The translations under genes were made by a program, and so were the position numbers. From Brachionus manjavacas (lineage: Eukaryota; Rotifera; Eurotatoria; Ploima; Brachionidae), in contig JAHQIY010000004.1 of NCBI GenBank assembly GCA_019054805.1, positions 5,270,001-5,334,000 of the forward strand: 64,000 nucleotides of DNA. Direction: 5' to 3'. Shown here piece by piece: positions 15,101 to 28,506 of this stretch. Below the pieces are notes generated by a model. It did not search any database. It worked only from the letters and a program-made list of their open reading frames with translations, and had not been told where the DNA came from. Positions within the stretch are counted from its first letter, which is position 1, and each line of letters starts with the position of its first letter.

Positions 15101-18081
15101 CTATGACAAAATGAACCAATTTGTCGACGAACACACCAGCTTGATGCGAGATTTTCTGCGCAAAATTTCAACTCTAAGTGAAGATGAAGAGTTCGAATTG
15201 ATGAACGAGGGCCAAGTTCTGCCTGACTTTAGTCCTCGCATGCACAAACTGACCCCCAATCCCGACCTAGAACTGGTTGATCTTGGCAAACAGCTCAGCA
15301 TTTTGCACAGCTTGCTCACATCAATTGAGCTGGGCTTAGATGAGCCAAATAGAAGTAAATTCGATCTGGAGCTAAGCAGTACTCTGGATGAGATAACAAA
15401 AATGAAAAAAAGTGATTGCAATGAAACGTTTTGTTTGGCACAAAACTCGATGAACAAACTTTATTCATACGAGAATAGGTTGCACTTTGCGCTGATGAAA
15501 AGCCATAAACTGGACGATTCATCGGTTGTTACATCGTCAACAAGTGAACCATGCCAATTGAATATTGAAACTGCCAATACTAATTCATCTTCTTCTTCAA
15601 GGTATAATTCTTCGAATAAATTTAAAGCTTAATTTATATTATTTTATTTAGAAGCTCTAGCTTAAAAGGCGCAAACACTAATTATCCCAAAGTAAGTTAT
15701 TTTTTTCTATTTAAATGAGATGAACAATTTATTTTTCAAGCATTTTAAGTTAAAAAAGTTTTTGTCCGAAGAGCTTTATTTATTTTTTCTTGAATTAAAC
15801 ATTATTAAAAAATTCATTAAGTTATTCCATGTATTCATAAGTAATAAAAAAAATCACAAAAAAATTAAATCAATTTGACTAATCTTTTTTTTTCTAATAA
15901 ATGAAAATATTTATTAGAAAAAAAAACATAGTTTTTACAATGAATTGATTTTTTTTAAATTAAAGTAGAACAAAATTGAGAAAAAATTTCAATTTTAAGT
16001 TTTTTAAATTTTTGGTAAAATTTTAACAGTAATTCGTTCGTCTTGATTTACTACGCAGAACATTTAAATAAAAAAATAATAAAAAAAATTATTTTCTAAA
16101 CATTTTAGACGAATAATTAGATGAAGGTCGTCTTGATGGCGGGCAGGATGAAATCAATTTTTTAACAGGCTTTTTTTATTTTAAAAAGATTTTCTGTCAT
16201 AAAAATGTCTAAATATCTTAGACATTTAATATGTCCTTAAGTGACATTAAATCGGCTATTACTACTTTTGTTGTTCAGCAGTCTCCTTCTTGAATTCTCT
16301 AGTATTAATGTTTAGATACCTTAAAAGTTAAAATAAAAAATTCAAAAAGTCAATTTTTATATTTATATTTTATTTTTATTTTACCAATCCGTAATTTACT
16401 CAAAAACGAGATGAAGTTTAGGATTTTAAGGTGATGTTAAATCAAAAATTTAAAAATGAACCTTTAAATAAATTGATTTAATTTCTAATTTTTGAAATTT
16501 AAAGCTTAACGTAATTTTAACTAACCATTCTTTTGGATAAATCTCATTGACTATCCATGTTTGTTAGGAAAAATCATCTAAACATTAACATATTTAAAAT
16601 TTAAAAAGCAAAATCTATTAAAATTTGTCATTTTGAATTTTAATAGTTAATAACAATAATTGTCCATATTCTATCCTAGTGGATAATGGGGATAATTTTG
16701 AATTTCAAAAGACAACAATGTATAAACAATTTCAATATTTTTTATTTTGCCCAAAATTGGTTCTGTACATTGTATGACATTCGGTGTATCACCTTATTCT
16801 AGTCTCTACAAAAAATTTAGAAATACTTCCATACATCAAAGTTTGCTAAAATAATTTTACAGAATATTATCAGAGATTGAATCAATCAGATGATACAATT
16901 AAGAGAACCAATTTCAGACTTAAAAGTGCCATTAAATTTACATTTTTTTCTAAAATTCACAATACCAAATTTCGATTTGTGTTCTTCAAGAACGCGATCG
17001 AAATTTGATAGTATCACTGATAAAAGGAGTAAGATACTTTTATTTAAAATTCTTTTAAAATTTCATTTTTAATTAAAAAATTTTAAATCAATAATTAAAA
17101 TTGTATGTTTTAAGGAAGCTGAAATTCAATTATTAAAGCAAAAGTTGAAGGAAACCGAGCACTCGTTGAAAAAAGAACAAAGTGAAAAATGTCTCATTGA
17201 ATTCAAGCTAAAGCAACAGCAACAAGAAAACGAAAAACAAATGCGAAATGTGATCAATAGGTAAAATTTAGCATTTTTCTTTTTTAAAGTAAAAAGTCTT
17301 TTTTTAAGTTAAATTTATTTTATTGTCAAATTATTCCTATAATGATATTTAGCTTTTTGGTCTTGATGATTTAAAAAAATGTATTATTTTGAATTGTTTG
17401 ATAAATGCTCTTTTAAATCGACATTTTTATTCTAATTGCTCTGAAAAAATCTTTTTGTGACAATATTTAATAATTTTTTTTAGATTAATCAAAGTCGAAG
17501 AAGAGCTAAGAAAAGAACAAAGTGAAATGCACAAACTCTTAAAAGCAAAGCAAGAAATGATCGAAATTCAGAAAAAAAGAATCGAATATTTGAGCAATCG
17601 ATCTCTAAATGGTTCTAATTTGGCCAGCAAATCAACACAATATTCAAATCAATTTTTAAATAATTTTTCTCAAAACAATTCGGTCTCCAGTTATCAGCCA
17701 AAGCTGAGACATTTGAACAAAACTCAATTAAAGCCTCAAATAAGTACATCGTTGTCTAGTTCAAATGATAACATTAACTCAGGTCTGGTGCACTCATCAC
17801 AGCCATCTTTAAACAAGTTAAATGAAAAATCTCAAATAGCTGCATCACCTTCATCATCTTCATCTTCAATGACCCAATTTTGTTCTTATTTGACAAATGG
17901 AAAAACTCCATCGACAAATAAACTCAAAATTTCGGGGAAAACGGCGACCATTCTTGACCAACTTCCCTCAAATTCAAACTCGTTATCTTCTTCGACATCC
18001 TCTAATCTATCAACTTTGATTAATCAAGCTCAATTAAACGCACAGGCTTCGGCAAATTTTCTGAGAGCAAGTGAATTATAA
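9187..18081 (+). CDS. Ras GTPase-activating protein of the SynGAP / DAB2IP / RASAL2 family
   Basis: Eight exons join in phase: 9187-9313, 10352-10753, 10806-10858, 10912-11081, 13358-15601, 15652-15691, 17115-17260 and 17484-18081. They give 1259 residues, close to human SynGAP at about 1340. Order of domains: a split PH domain (begins VWYKGWIL in exon 1 and ends near the EEREKWLQ helix in exon 5); the family signature MRPSRSHESL at the start of exon 5; a C2 domain (SLQVWLLEAKG onward); a RasGAP domain with the arginine finger in the FRGN motif (about residue 668) and the FLRFICPAI block; a Ser-rich linker; and a C-terminal coiled coil with the family motif R-L-x-x-VEEELR. By family knowledge it speeds GTP hydrolysis on Ras/Rap at membranes. 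Exon 5 is clearly less AT-rich than its surroundings. The 2.3-kb intron at 11082-13357 could hide a small exon. The symbol is left blank because the three vertebrate paralogues cannot be told apart here. Confidence 0.93.
9677..9876. mobile_element. piggyBac-type miniature element in RasGAP intron 1
   Basis: A 200-bp segment has ends of the form TACTAGAAGCATC... and, inverted, CACTAGAAGCACC.... It is flanked by TTAA (9673-9676) on the left and TTGA (9877-9880) on the right. The CNCTAGAAG-like ends and TTAA target are piggyBac hallmarks. It contains no transposase. Its right arm resembles, in inverted orientation, the left arm of the element at 44965, so the two belong to one family. Confidence 0.55.
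11082..13357. other. Long RasGAP intron
   Basis: A 2.28-kb intron between the exon ending AG at 11080-11081 and the exon starting C at 13358; the junction codon AGC keeps the frame. Apart from the inverted repeat at 12338-12612 I see only AT-rich sequence. Confidence 0.6.
12338..12612. repeat. Imperfect inverted repeat (hairpin) inside RasGAP intron
   Basis: The left arm 12338-12383 (ATTCCTTACTGATATTGGCA...) and right arm 12567-12612 are reverse complements at about 42 of 46 positions, separated by 183 bp. Transcribed RNA would fold into a long stem. It may be a miniature inverted-repeat element or a double-stranded RNA source. No coding potential lies between the arms. Confidence 0.7.
15692..17114. 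other. RasGAP intron 6
   Basis: AT-rich 1.4-kb intron between the phase-0 exon ending CCC-AAA at 15691 and the exon starting GAA-GCT at 17115. A 60-residue open frame around 16890 shows no recognisable motif and I do not count it as an exon. Confidence 0.5.
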
Positions 18082-19705
18082 AAATTGTTAAAATTTTGTT
18101 CTCGTATGTTTTCCGAAACGATTTAAAAAAGAATGTCATTCCATGTACAATTAACTGTTTAGAAAGCGATAGATAATTTTTTTTTTATTAAATGATCACA
18201 TTTAGCAACAAGGGTTGTGTAAAAAATTAAGCTTTTATGTGTTCAAAGCTAAAGTTTTATTTTATTTAAAATAATCTTTTTGTTCAAATGATCTTTGAAT
18301 TTTTAAAAATCTAATTAACAATTCATTTTTTTATTTAATTTAGTTACAAGTTAAATTATTAAAATATGTTAGACTTATTGCAAGATGGTACAAATATTTG
18401 GTGCATGTTTGTGCAAACCGATTATTTGCTCACCCTTGCTATGTATTGATTTAACTGATCATAATTCTGTAAAGATGTAAAATTTTCTTTTTTTTCAATT
18501 AAATTTTTATCAATTCTTATAATTTTAAAAATTTTTTTTAAAACCTTTTCAAAATTAAATAAATTTATCATTAATATTCGTTCTTGTAAATAATTGCCAT
18601 AGACATGTTTAGTGGAATTTTGCTAATAATTTTTTAATTAAATTAAACCATGCATATCGAATAAAAATATTTTTCAAATATCAATCTAACACATTGTTAA
18701 ATGAGTATGATTTACAATTCAATTGCAGTAATTCACTATTTTTAAATAAAATACATTTATTATAGATCAATTCAAATGAATTTAAAATTAAACAAAAAAT
18801 TAATTAAAATCCCATCAACTTGTATAATTTTAAAATTATTTTCAATAAGAATTTTGATTTTAAATTTTTCTCAATCTTAATTTACAGGAAAAATGCCTTG
18901 AATAAAGTTCAAATAAATTTTTCAACTAAATTTGAGAATTTTTTTTCCTTTAGCAAAAAGGTCTAAATCAAAAATAAAATATCTAATTTTGGTCTTTTCT
19001 CTTTAATATTTTTTTGAAATAAAAAAATCACTTAAATTGGAACAGAGAAATTGAAATGAAAATAAGATTGATTAGAAATGCACAGCAGTATTGTTTTATA
19101 ATCAATGACCGTTTGAAATTTTATGAGCCTTCTACAAAAAAATTAAAAATTTTTAATAATAATTTGTTTATTCTGCAATCAAATAAAAACACTAAATTTT
19201 ATGTTTTGTGAGGGCTTTTAAATAAAATTATTTGTGTAAACTAAATTTGAAAAATTTTTTTTTTGTTTTTTTTAAATCTTATTCTGCTTTTCAGGCTTCA
19301 TGATTCTTTCTTATCATGATATTTATTTGATAAAGTTAACTTAGATCTTAATTAAAAGTTATGAGCCATTTAGAATCTGCATTCCATTAAGACTAATTTT
19401 ACAAATTCGTTTTGAGAATAGAAACTAATTAAGCTTTTTCTTAATTGAATAGTGAATTTTACTTAGGAATTTTTATTTAATAGACAATTTAAAATTTATA
19501 TTTTCGGTCGGATCTATTAAAAAAATGTTCCTACAATATCATTTTCTGAAAAATTTGTTTTTCAATTAAAAAAGTATTTTATGGGGAAAATTGGTTGTTT
19601 GTTAGTTATAAACCAAGTTATGGTGCATATAAATATTGGCGAATCAAGGACCAAATGTATGACAAGTGACTGGAAAAATTTTAAATAACTAAATTAAATT
19701 AAAAG
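18082..19705. other. Intergenic region upstream of the mucin-like gene
   Basis: AT-rich, 1.6 kb. It probably holds the 3' UTR of the RasGAP gene (several AATAAA-like hexamers) and the promoter of the next gene. No domain, repeat or RNA gene recognised. Confidence 0.5.
19628..19635 (+). promoter_or_regulatory. Candidate TATA box of the mucin-like gene
   Basis: TATAAATA lies 71 bp before the proposed ATG at 19706, a reasonable distance for a core promoter with a short 5' UTR. In AT-rich DNA such a match can arise by chance, though it sits in a locally GC-richer context (GGTGCA...TTGGCG). Confidence 0.35.
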
Positions 19706-22700
19706 ATGTATTACATTGTAGCCAGGTTAATTTTGAATTGATTCTTATCACAGAGGATTATTTTTTTTGTTAAGGCCAAGGTCTAGCGCATCAGGTGGGC
19801 TGAGCGGATTTTCTGTTGGATTTGCGATACTAGCAATTCTTGGCGCGATTCTTATTATAGGAGGAATTGTAGCGCTTGCTCTTATACCACTTTACATTAG
19901 CAATGATGATAGTTCTACTACAACAACTCAATCTACTGCTGTTACAACTCAATCGACTGCTGCCAATAATCAATCAACAGTATCGCCAACTGAAGAAACT
20001 GTCGAAACATTGGTTATGGATAATGTAGCTGAAGTAGACGTAACAGCAAGAAGAACTATAGTAAACGGATTTAATGTTACTGAGATGACGAATTTTGTAA
20101 TATATTTGATTTTTTTAATATTTATAAGCTGAAAAAGTTGAAAATTTATTCTTAAAAAGATTAGAACTTTAGTCATAGAAATCGAATCAGAAGCCAATAT
20201 TACATTCAATAGTTCTAGGTAATTTATTGAAACTGGTAGTTAATTAGTTGAATATTTTTAAAAACAATATAAAAGTAAATTTGTAAATATGATTGTTTCT
20301 AATCGGTATTCAGACATCAATTCTACTGCGGATTATAAAAGAATATTAGAAAAAATTAACACAAGCGCTTCTGATATTGAAGATAAAGCTCCTAATACTA
20401 CGGTAGATGTTTTTAAAATATCAATAAGAAGTAAAATGTTTGAAAATAAACAAATTTTTTTTAAATTAAATAAAATTAAGGAGAAAGAGAAAAAAAATAT
20501 GAATTAAGTGGTTCTTCAGTAACAGAGACCGAATTTTGTGAAATTTTTTTTATTGAGGGTAGAGAAGATTGCGTTAAATCACTGACTTATGCAAATGGAA
20601 CAACAATCTCAACGAGTTATAATAATACTGTACCACCTTTTACTGAGGGTAATTAACTTTTTTATTTTTAAAAACTATTTTATACTTAATATTTAAAAAA
20701 TGAATAATTTCCAAGGTTCAATTACAGCAACAATATCATCCGAAAAATTTGAGTTAAATTTTACATCAAGCTCATCAGTTTCTGTGGACAACACCACGTC
20801 AGACACAAATTTGACATTGACAAGTATTTTTGTTTCAAACGAAACAATTAATGCCACAAATCCTACAGTTGTGACAGATTCAACAGTCAACGTCACTTTA
20901 AACACTGAAGAAATTTTAAATGTAACAGATAACCAAATTAATACCACCAAAAGTATCATTGATACTACAGCAGCGATAAATATGACAGAAAGTACTAATT
21001 CAACAATAAATGAAACATCAGCGATCCAAGTAGTTGAAACAGCTGAATTCCAAGGTTTGGCCGAAGTTGAAGAAACTCAAAATTCAAGATCCATTATGGC
21101 AGGAAATTTAGACATTTCCAATATGATAAACCAAGTATCTATTCTATTAAAAATATTTATTTTTAAGTTTAATCTAAAAACTTGTCACTAAAAAGCTGAG
21201 AAATATATTTCTTTTTATAGAACCAAAAGCAAATGTAAATTTTAGCACAGAAAAGTAAGTCAGAATAAACATTAAATTAAAATTGAACAACTCAATTAAA
21301 AAAAAAAGTATTGGAGGAACAAAGTATCGAATTGATGCAATAATAATAAATATCTTTACCGATGATACTTCAACGATTAATATTAACGGAATTGTAGCAA
21401 AATTAGAAACAGATAAAGATCAAGTTAAAAACGCAAAACCAGAAAACTCAAGTGCTTCCGTAAATATAAGAGAAATAAAGTTAAGAAGTAAAGATTAATA
21501 ACCAATAATTTTTGAAAAAAAATAAAAGAAAAAAAGGAAATAGAAAAAAAGAAACAAATGAAGAGAATCAAACAATAAAGGAAGACGAAAATTGTGAAAT
21601 TGACATATTCAGTGGCATAGGAAATTGCTCGAAAACGTTGACTATAATTGATGAAAATGGCAACACAGAAATCGTAACAGAAACGTTAATAGCAACAAAT
21701 AATCCATTCACTCAAGGTAAGGACAAATATAATTCTAAATAAAAATACTGAAAAAATTATCTCAGCATCAACTGACGTATCAACAGAAACAGAAAAAATT
21801 GAAAGTTCAACTTCATCAGGATCAACTGATGGTTCTTTTTCACCAGGGTCAACTGATGGTTCTTCTTCCCAAGGTTCAACTGCTGGTTCTTCTTCATCAG
21901 GATCAACTGATTCTTCAACTTCAGCAGGATCAACAGATGTTTCTTCTTCACCAGGATCAACTGAAGGTTCTTCCTCATCAGGTTCATCAGATGCATCAAC
22001 TTTATCAGGATCAACTGATGGTTCTACTTCATCAGGATCAACTGATTCTTCAACATCAGCAGGATCGACTGATGTTTCTTCTTCACCAGAATCAACTGAT
22101 GGTTCTTCTTCATCAGGAACAACTGATGGCTCTTCCTCATCCGGTTCATCAGATGCCTCAACTTCATCTGGATCAACTGAAGGTTCTTCTACATTAGGGT
22201 CAACTGATGGTTCTTCTTCCCAAGGTTCAACTGCTGGTTCTTCTTCATCAGGATCAACTGATTCTTCAACTTCAGCAGGATCAACAGATGTTTCTTCTTC
22301 ACCAGGATCAACTGAAGGTTCTTCCTCATCAGGTTCATCAGATGCATCAACTTTATCAGGATCAACTGATGGTTCTACTTCATCAGGATCAACTGATGTT
22401 TCTTCTTCATCAGGATTAACTGATGGTTCTTCTTCATCAGGATCAACTGATTCTTCAACATCAGCAGGATCGACTGATGTTTCTTCTTCACCAGAATCAA
22501 CTGATGGTTCTTCTTCATCAGGAACAACTGATGGTTCTTCATCATCAGTTTCATCAGATGCTTCAACTTCATCTGGATCAACTGATGGTTCTTCTACATT
22601 AGGGTCAACTGATTCTTCAACATCAGCAGGATCGACTGATGTTTCTTCTTCACCAGAATCAACTGATGGTTCTTCTTCAGCAGGATCAACTGATGGCTCT

Positions 22701-24197
22701 TCCTCATCAGGTTCATCAGATGCCTCAACTTCATCAGGTTCATCAGATGCCTCAACTTCATCTGCATCAACTGATGGTTCTTCTTCATCAGGATCAACGG
22801 ATGGTTCTTCATCATCAGTTTCATCAGATGCTTCAACTTCATCTGGATCAACTGATGGTTCTTCTTCATCAGTTTCAAGTGATGGTTCTTCTTCAACTGG
22901 GTCAACTGAAGGTTCTTCTATATCGGGATCAACGGATGGTTCTTCATCATCAGTTTCATCAGATGCTTCAACTTCATCAGGTTCATCAGATGCCTCAACT
23001 TCATCTGCATCAACTGATGGTTCTTCTTCATCAGGATCAAGTGATGGTTCTTCTTCATCAGGTTCAAGTGATGGTTCTTCTTCAACTGGGTCAACTGATG
23101 GTTTTTCGTCAACTGGATCAACTGATGCTTCAACTTCATCAGGATCAAATGATGGTTCTTCTTCATCAGTTTCAAGTGATGGTTCTTCTTCAACTGGGTC
23201 AACTGAAGGTTCTTCTATATCGGGATCAACGGATGGTTCTTCATCATCAGTTTCATCAGATGCTTCAACTTCATCTGGATCAACTGATGGTTCTTCTACA
23301 TTAGGGTCAACTGATTCTTCAACATCAGCAGGATCGACTGATGTTTCTTCTTCACCAGAATCAACTGATGGTTCTTCTTCAGCAGGATCAACTGATGGCT
23401 CTTCCTCATCAGGTTCATCAGATGCCTCAACTTCATCAGGTTCATCAGATGCCTCAACTTCATCTGCATCAACTGATGGTTCTTCTTCATCAGGATCAAC
23501 GGATGGTTCTTCATCATCAGTTTCATCAGATGCTTCAACTTCATCTGGATCAACTGATGGTTCTTCTTCATCAGGTTCAAGTGATGGTTCTTCTTCAACT
23601 GGGTCAACTGAAGGTTCTTCTATATCGGGATCAACGGATGGTTCTTCATCATCAGTTTCATCAGATGCTTCAACTTCATCAGGTTCATCAGATGCCTCAA
23701 CTTCATCTGCATCAACTGATGGTTCTTCTTCATCAGGATCAAGTGATGGTTCTTCTTCATCAGGTTCAAGTGATGGTTCTTCTTCAACTGGGTCAACTGA
23801 TGGTTTTTCGTCAACTGGATCAACTGATGGTTCTTCTTCATCAGGATCATCAGATGCCTCAACTTCATCTGGATCAACTGATGGTTCTTCTTCATCAGGT
23901 TCAAGTGATGGTTCTTCTTCAACTGGGTCAACTGAAGGTTCTTCTATATCGGGATCAACGGATGGTTCTTCATCATCAGTTTCATCAGATGCTTCACTTT
24001 CATCAGGTTCATCAGATGCCTCAACTTCATCTGGATCAACTGATGGTTCTTCTTCAACTGGGTCAACTGATGGTTTATCGTCATCTGGATTAACTGATGG
24101 TTCTTCTTCATCAGGATCAACTGATAGTTCTTCTTCATCAGGTTCATCAGATTCCTCAACTTCATCAGTAACAAGTGATTCTTCAACTTCATTATGA
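19706..24197 (+). CDS. Membrane-anchored mucin-like protein with duplicated extracellular modules and a Ser/Thr/Gly repeat tail
   Basis: Ten exons join in phase: 19706-19725, 19775-20096, 20160-20218, 20276-20430, 20481-20648, 20716-21134, 21196-21254, 21309-21487, 21537-21716 and 21766-24197. They give 1330 residues. A short N-terminal tail MYYIVARPRSS precedes one hydrophobic span (about residues 20-50, ending LALIPLYIS), so it is likely a type II or signal-anchor protein. Then come Thr/Ser-rich stretches with many N-x-S/T sites and two copies of an unrecognised module. Each copy has a conserved strand (IESEANITF / IEPKANVNF), then CEIFF...C-x-K-S-L-T or CEIDI...C-S-K-T-L-T, ending PFT-x-G. 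The last exon encodes about 809 residues of SGSTDGSSS-type repeats, expected to be heavily O-glycosylated. It may act in a surface coat, mucus, cuticle or adhesive. I do not recognise the module family. Confidence 0.72.
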
Positions 24198-24240
24198 TCA
24201 ACTAATGGTTCTTCTTCGTCACGGTCAACTGATAGTTCTG
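21800..24240 (+). repeat. 27-bp coding tandem repeat with 351- and 702-bp higher-order copies
   Basis: The basic unit is about 27 bp, for example TCAGGATCAACTGATGGTTC plus TTCTTCA, encoding SGSTDGSSS-like nonapeptides with G/A/V/L/P variants. The variant string around TCTTCTTCCC recurs at 21861 and 22212 (351 bp apart, 13 units). The string CTTCTACATT recurs at 22591 and 23293 (702 bp apart, 26 units). The repeat is open in several frames on both strands, which creates spurious antisense open frames; those are not genes. Confidence 0.92.
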
Positions 24241-24441
24241 ATTCCTAATGATGAACTTATTCTAATTTAGTTACTGTTTTTCATTTTTATTTTTAACGTT
24301 TCAGTATAATATCTTTCTCTGATTCTTCAAGACTTTTTTTTAGCATTTCTATTTTTTATTTTCATAATATTTTTAAATAAATTAACATATTATTTAACAT
24401 CTTTATTTTTTAATTTCTTTTTTTTCATTTTTGATTTGTTT
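24198..24441. other. Short gap between mucin-like gene and CDC7
   Basis: The repeat continues for another 17 codons past the stop to a second stop near 24248. The rest is AT-rich and must contain the 3' UTR of one gene and the promoter of the next. Confidence 0.5.
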
Positions 24442-26163
<1,722 letters not shown>

Positions 26164-26539
26164 TTCTGAAAAAATTGTAAATATTAAATCACAATGCATG
26201 AAACAAAATAAAATTTTTGATTTAATAAATTGAAAAACAGTCTATTTTTAATTAAAGAAATAATGTAAAGCTTTAAACAATTTTTCATTTTCATTTTAAA
26301 TAAATTTTAATTACATTCAATTAAATATAAAGTTTTTTATTTCAAAAAATTTTAAGATAAATTTTTGTAATTATTTTAATCAACTGCTTCAAAAAATAAA
26401 ATTTAAATGACAAATATTCTAATAAACACTTTTAAAAAAATGAATTAATCTTAGAAATTAATTAAATTTTTATAGAACTCAAATTTTGCACTTAAGTTTA
26501 TTTCAATCAGGCCTCAAGATATTGAAATCGTAATAATTA

Positions 26540-27692
26540 CAGTACTGCTACGATAAACTGTTTTTTACGCGATTTTACATAAATTTACGTGAAAAAAAGT
26601 AAATAAAAGTAATTTTACGAAAATTTTAGTAAATTTTAGTAAATACAAAAAGGGCCTTAAAAAACTGAAAAAATGGCGATTTTAGGAATTTTTCTTTTTT
26701 TTTTGAAAATTAAAATGAATATTGAAAAAAAAAAAATTTTACGTAAATTTTTATTATATTAAATGGGAAAAATGGTAAATTTTAGTAAAAAAAACAAAAA
26801 AACGAAAATCGGGAAAAATAGTAAATTTTGAATAGTTTAATTTAATTTTTAGTTTAATTTTTAATGTAAAATGTTTACAAAAGTTAACTGTTTATTTCGA
26901 ATTTTTATTTTTATCTGTTTTGAGACTATCTGCGGCTTTTTTCCATTACTCTTTGAAATTTGAGCTTTTCGGAACATACTTCAGCAAACTTTCTTATAAA
27001 ATGAAACATTAGTTTTCCTCACAATTTATAATAAATTTAAACATAAAAATAAATAATCTAGTATTAAAAAGAGAAAGTCACCTCCGAAATCACCAGATAT
27101 TAACCCAATTGAATTATTATGGAATGAGCTAAAAGTTTTAGTAAGAAAAAAAATATTCCTATACGATTGTGATCCCGTTACAGCTATTAGACAATTTGAA
27201 AACACAATTACGCCATCTAAATGTAAAAGATATATTGATCACTTAAAAAAGGTATTATTTAATAAAAAAGATATTCATTTTAATTCCTTTAAAAGTTATT
27301 AATTCTAAGGTAATTAAAATAGTTATTGAGAAAAACGGTGACTGGTCGGATAATTAGTAATTGCATTGTAGTTGTATTTTTTTTAATAATTTTTTTTTCT
27401 CGTTTTTTACTACAATTTACTAAAATTTATCAATTTTCCCATTTTTTTCCCAATATAATAAAAATTTACGTAAAATTTCGTAATTTTTTTTCAATTTTCA
27501 TTTTAATTTTCTAAAAAAAAAAGAAAAATTCCTAAAAATCGCCATTTTGGAAATTTACTTTTTTTTTACTTTACTAAAAATCACGTAAAATTACGTAAAA
27601 TTACGTAAAATTACGTAAAATTACGTAAAATTACGTAAAATTACGTAAAATTACGTAAAATTTCGTAAAAACAGTTAATCGTAGCAATACTG
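26540..27692 (+). mobile_element. Tc1/mariner-type transposon, deleted, with long terminal inverted repeats
   Basis: The ends CAGTACTGCTACGATAAACT (26540) and, inverted, CAGTATTGCTACGATTAACT (ending 27692) are flanked by TA on both sides, the Tc1/mariner target duplication. Inverted similarity extends roughly 300 bp inward (26540-26830 against 27350-27692). A transposase C-terminal remnant (27075-27300) reads SPPKSPDINPIELLWNELK, the conserved block around the last catalytic residue in DD(E/D) Tc1/mariner transposases. The N-terminal two thirds of the enzyme is missing, so the copy cannot move by itself. Confidence 0.85.
27589..27665. repeat. Tandem array of about eight TTACGTAAAA units
   Basis: Near-perfect 10-bp direct repeats TTACGTAAAA sit inside the right inverted repeat of the mariner-type element. 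The unit contains the palindrome TTACGTAA. The left inverted repeat has only scattered single units, so the array expanded on one side after insertion. Confidence 0.9.
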
Positions 27693-28506
27693 TATTTTGA
27701 AATCTAATTTGGTAAAATGTCTTCGATAGTTAGATAATAAATATTTTTGAAAATTTAATTTTTTTTAATTTAAAATTTAAAATTCGAATCCCATTTGGCC
27801 GGCAAGTAAAACTTATTCCCATAGAAAACATTTTATATATAAAAATTTGATATTAAAATTTTTTTTAATTCAAGTATTATGCAAAATTTTTTATATATTC
27901 AAAATCAGCGGATCGAGTTGATTGAATGTGTCAAAAAAAAACCATATTTTTAAAAAACGAAAAAATTTGACGCATATCCTTGGTAAATTTATTCTGTAAA
28001 AAAATAAAATAATAATGATGAAACTTTAAGCCAATATTTCAGAAATGAATCAAAACATAGGAAAAAAGAAAAGCGTAGAAAGGTAAAAAACGTAGAAAAT
28101 TACGAAAAAATAGAAAAAATAAAACATCGAAAGATTAAAGAAATTGGGTAAGAATTTGAATTAAAATTAGTAATTTATTTTTAAAAAATGATTATTAAAA
28201 ATAGATTAAATAGAAATTAATCAAAAAATCAATTAAATTATAAATTGAAATCTGTCAATTTTCTATTTTTTTGATTATCTTTGTTTAAAAATATTCTACA
28301 TTTTGGCTTTATACGTTTTCCTTTAGACCATGTTTTTTTTCTTCGTTTTTTCATGGTACGATAATTTCTATGCTTAGATTTACGCCCCAATATTTGATGT
28401 TACAATATACAAATGACAAGTTAGTTTTGGTTTTACAATTATTTCAAATTCAAGTTCATTCAAATACATCCTTGATAATTTAACCAAATTTTTTTAATTT
28501 CCAAAC

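Noticed and set aside
21757-24201. Many 70-100-residue Leu/His/Lys/Met-rich antisense and alternate-frame open frames over the repeat region
   Set aside because: They are by-products of a 27-bp repeat without stops in several frames. Only the Ser/Gly/Thr/Asp frame joins in phase with upstream exons.
27326-27514. Open frame MRKTVTGRII... inside the mariner-type element
   Set aside because: Phe/Ile-rich translation of the inverted repeat; no transposase motif.
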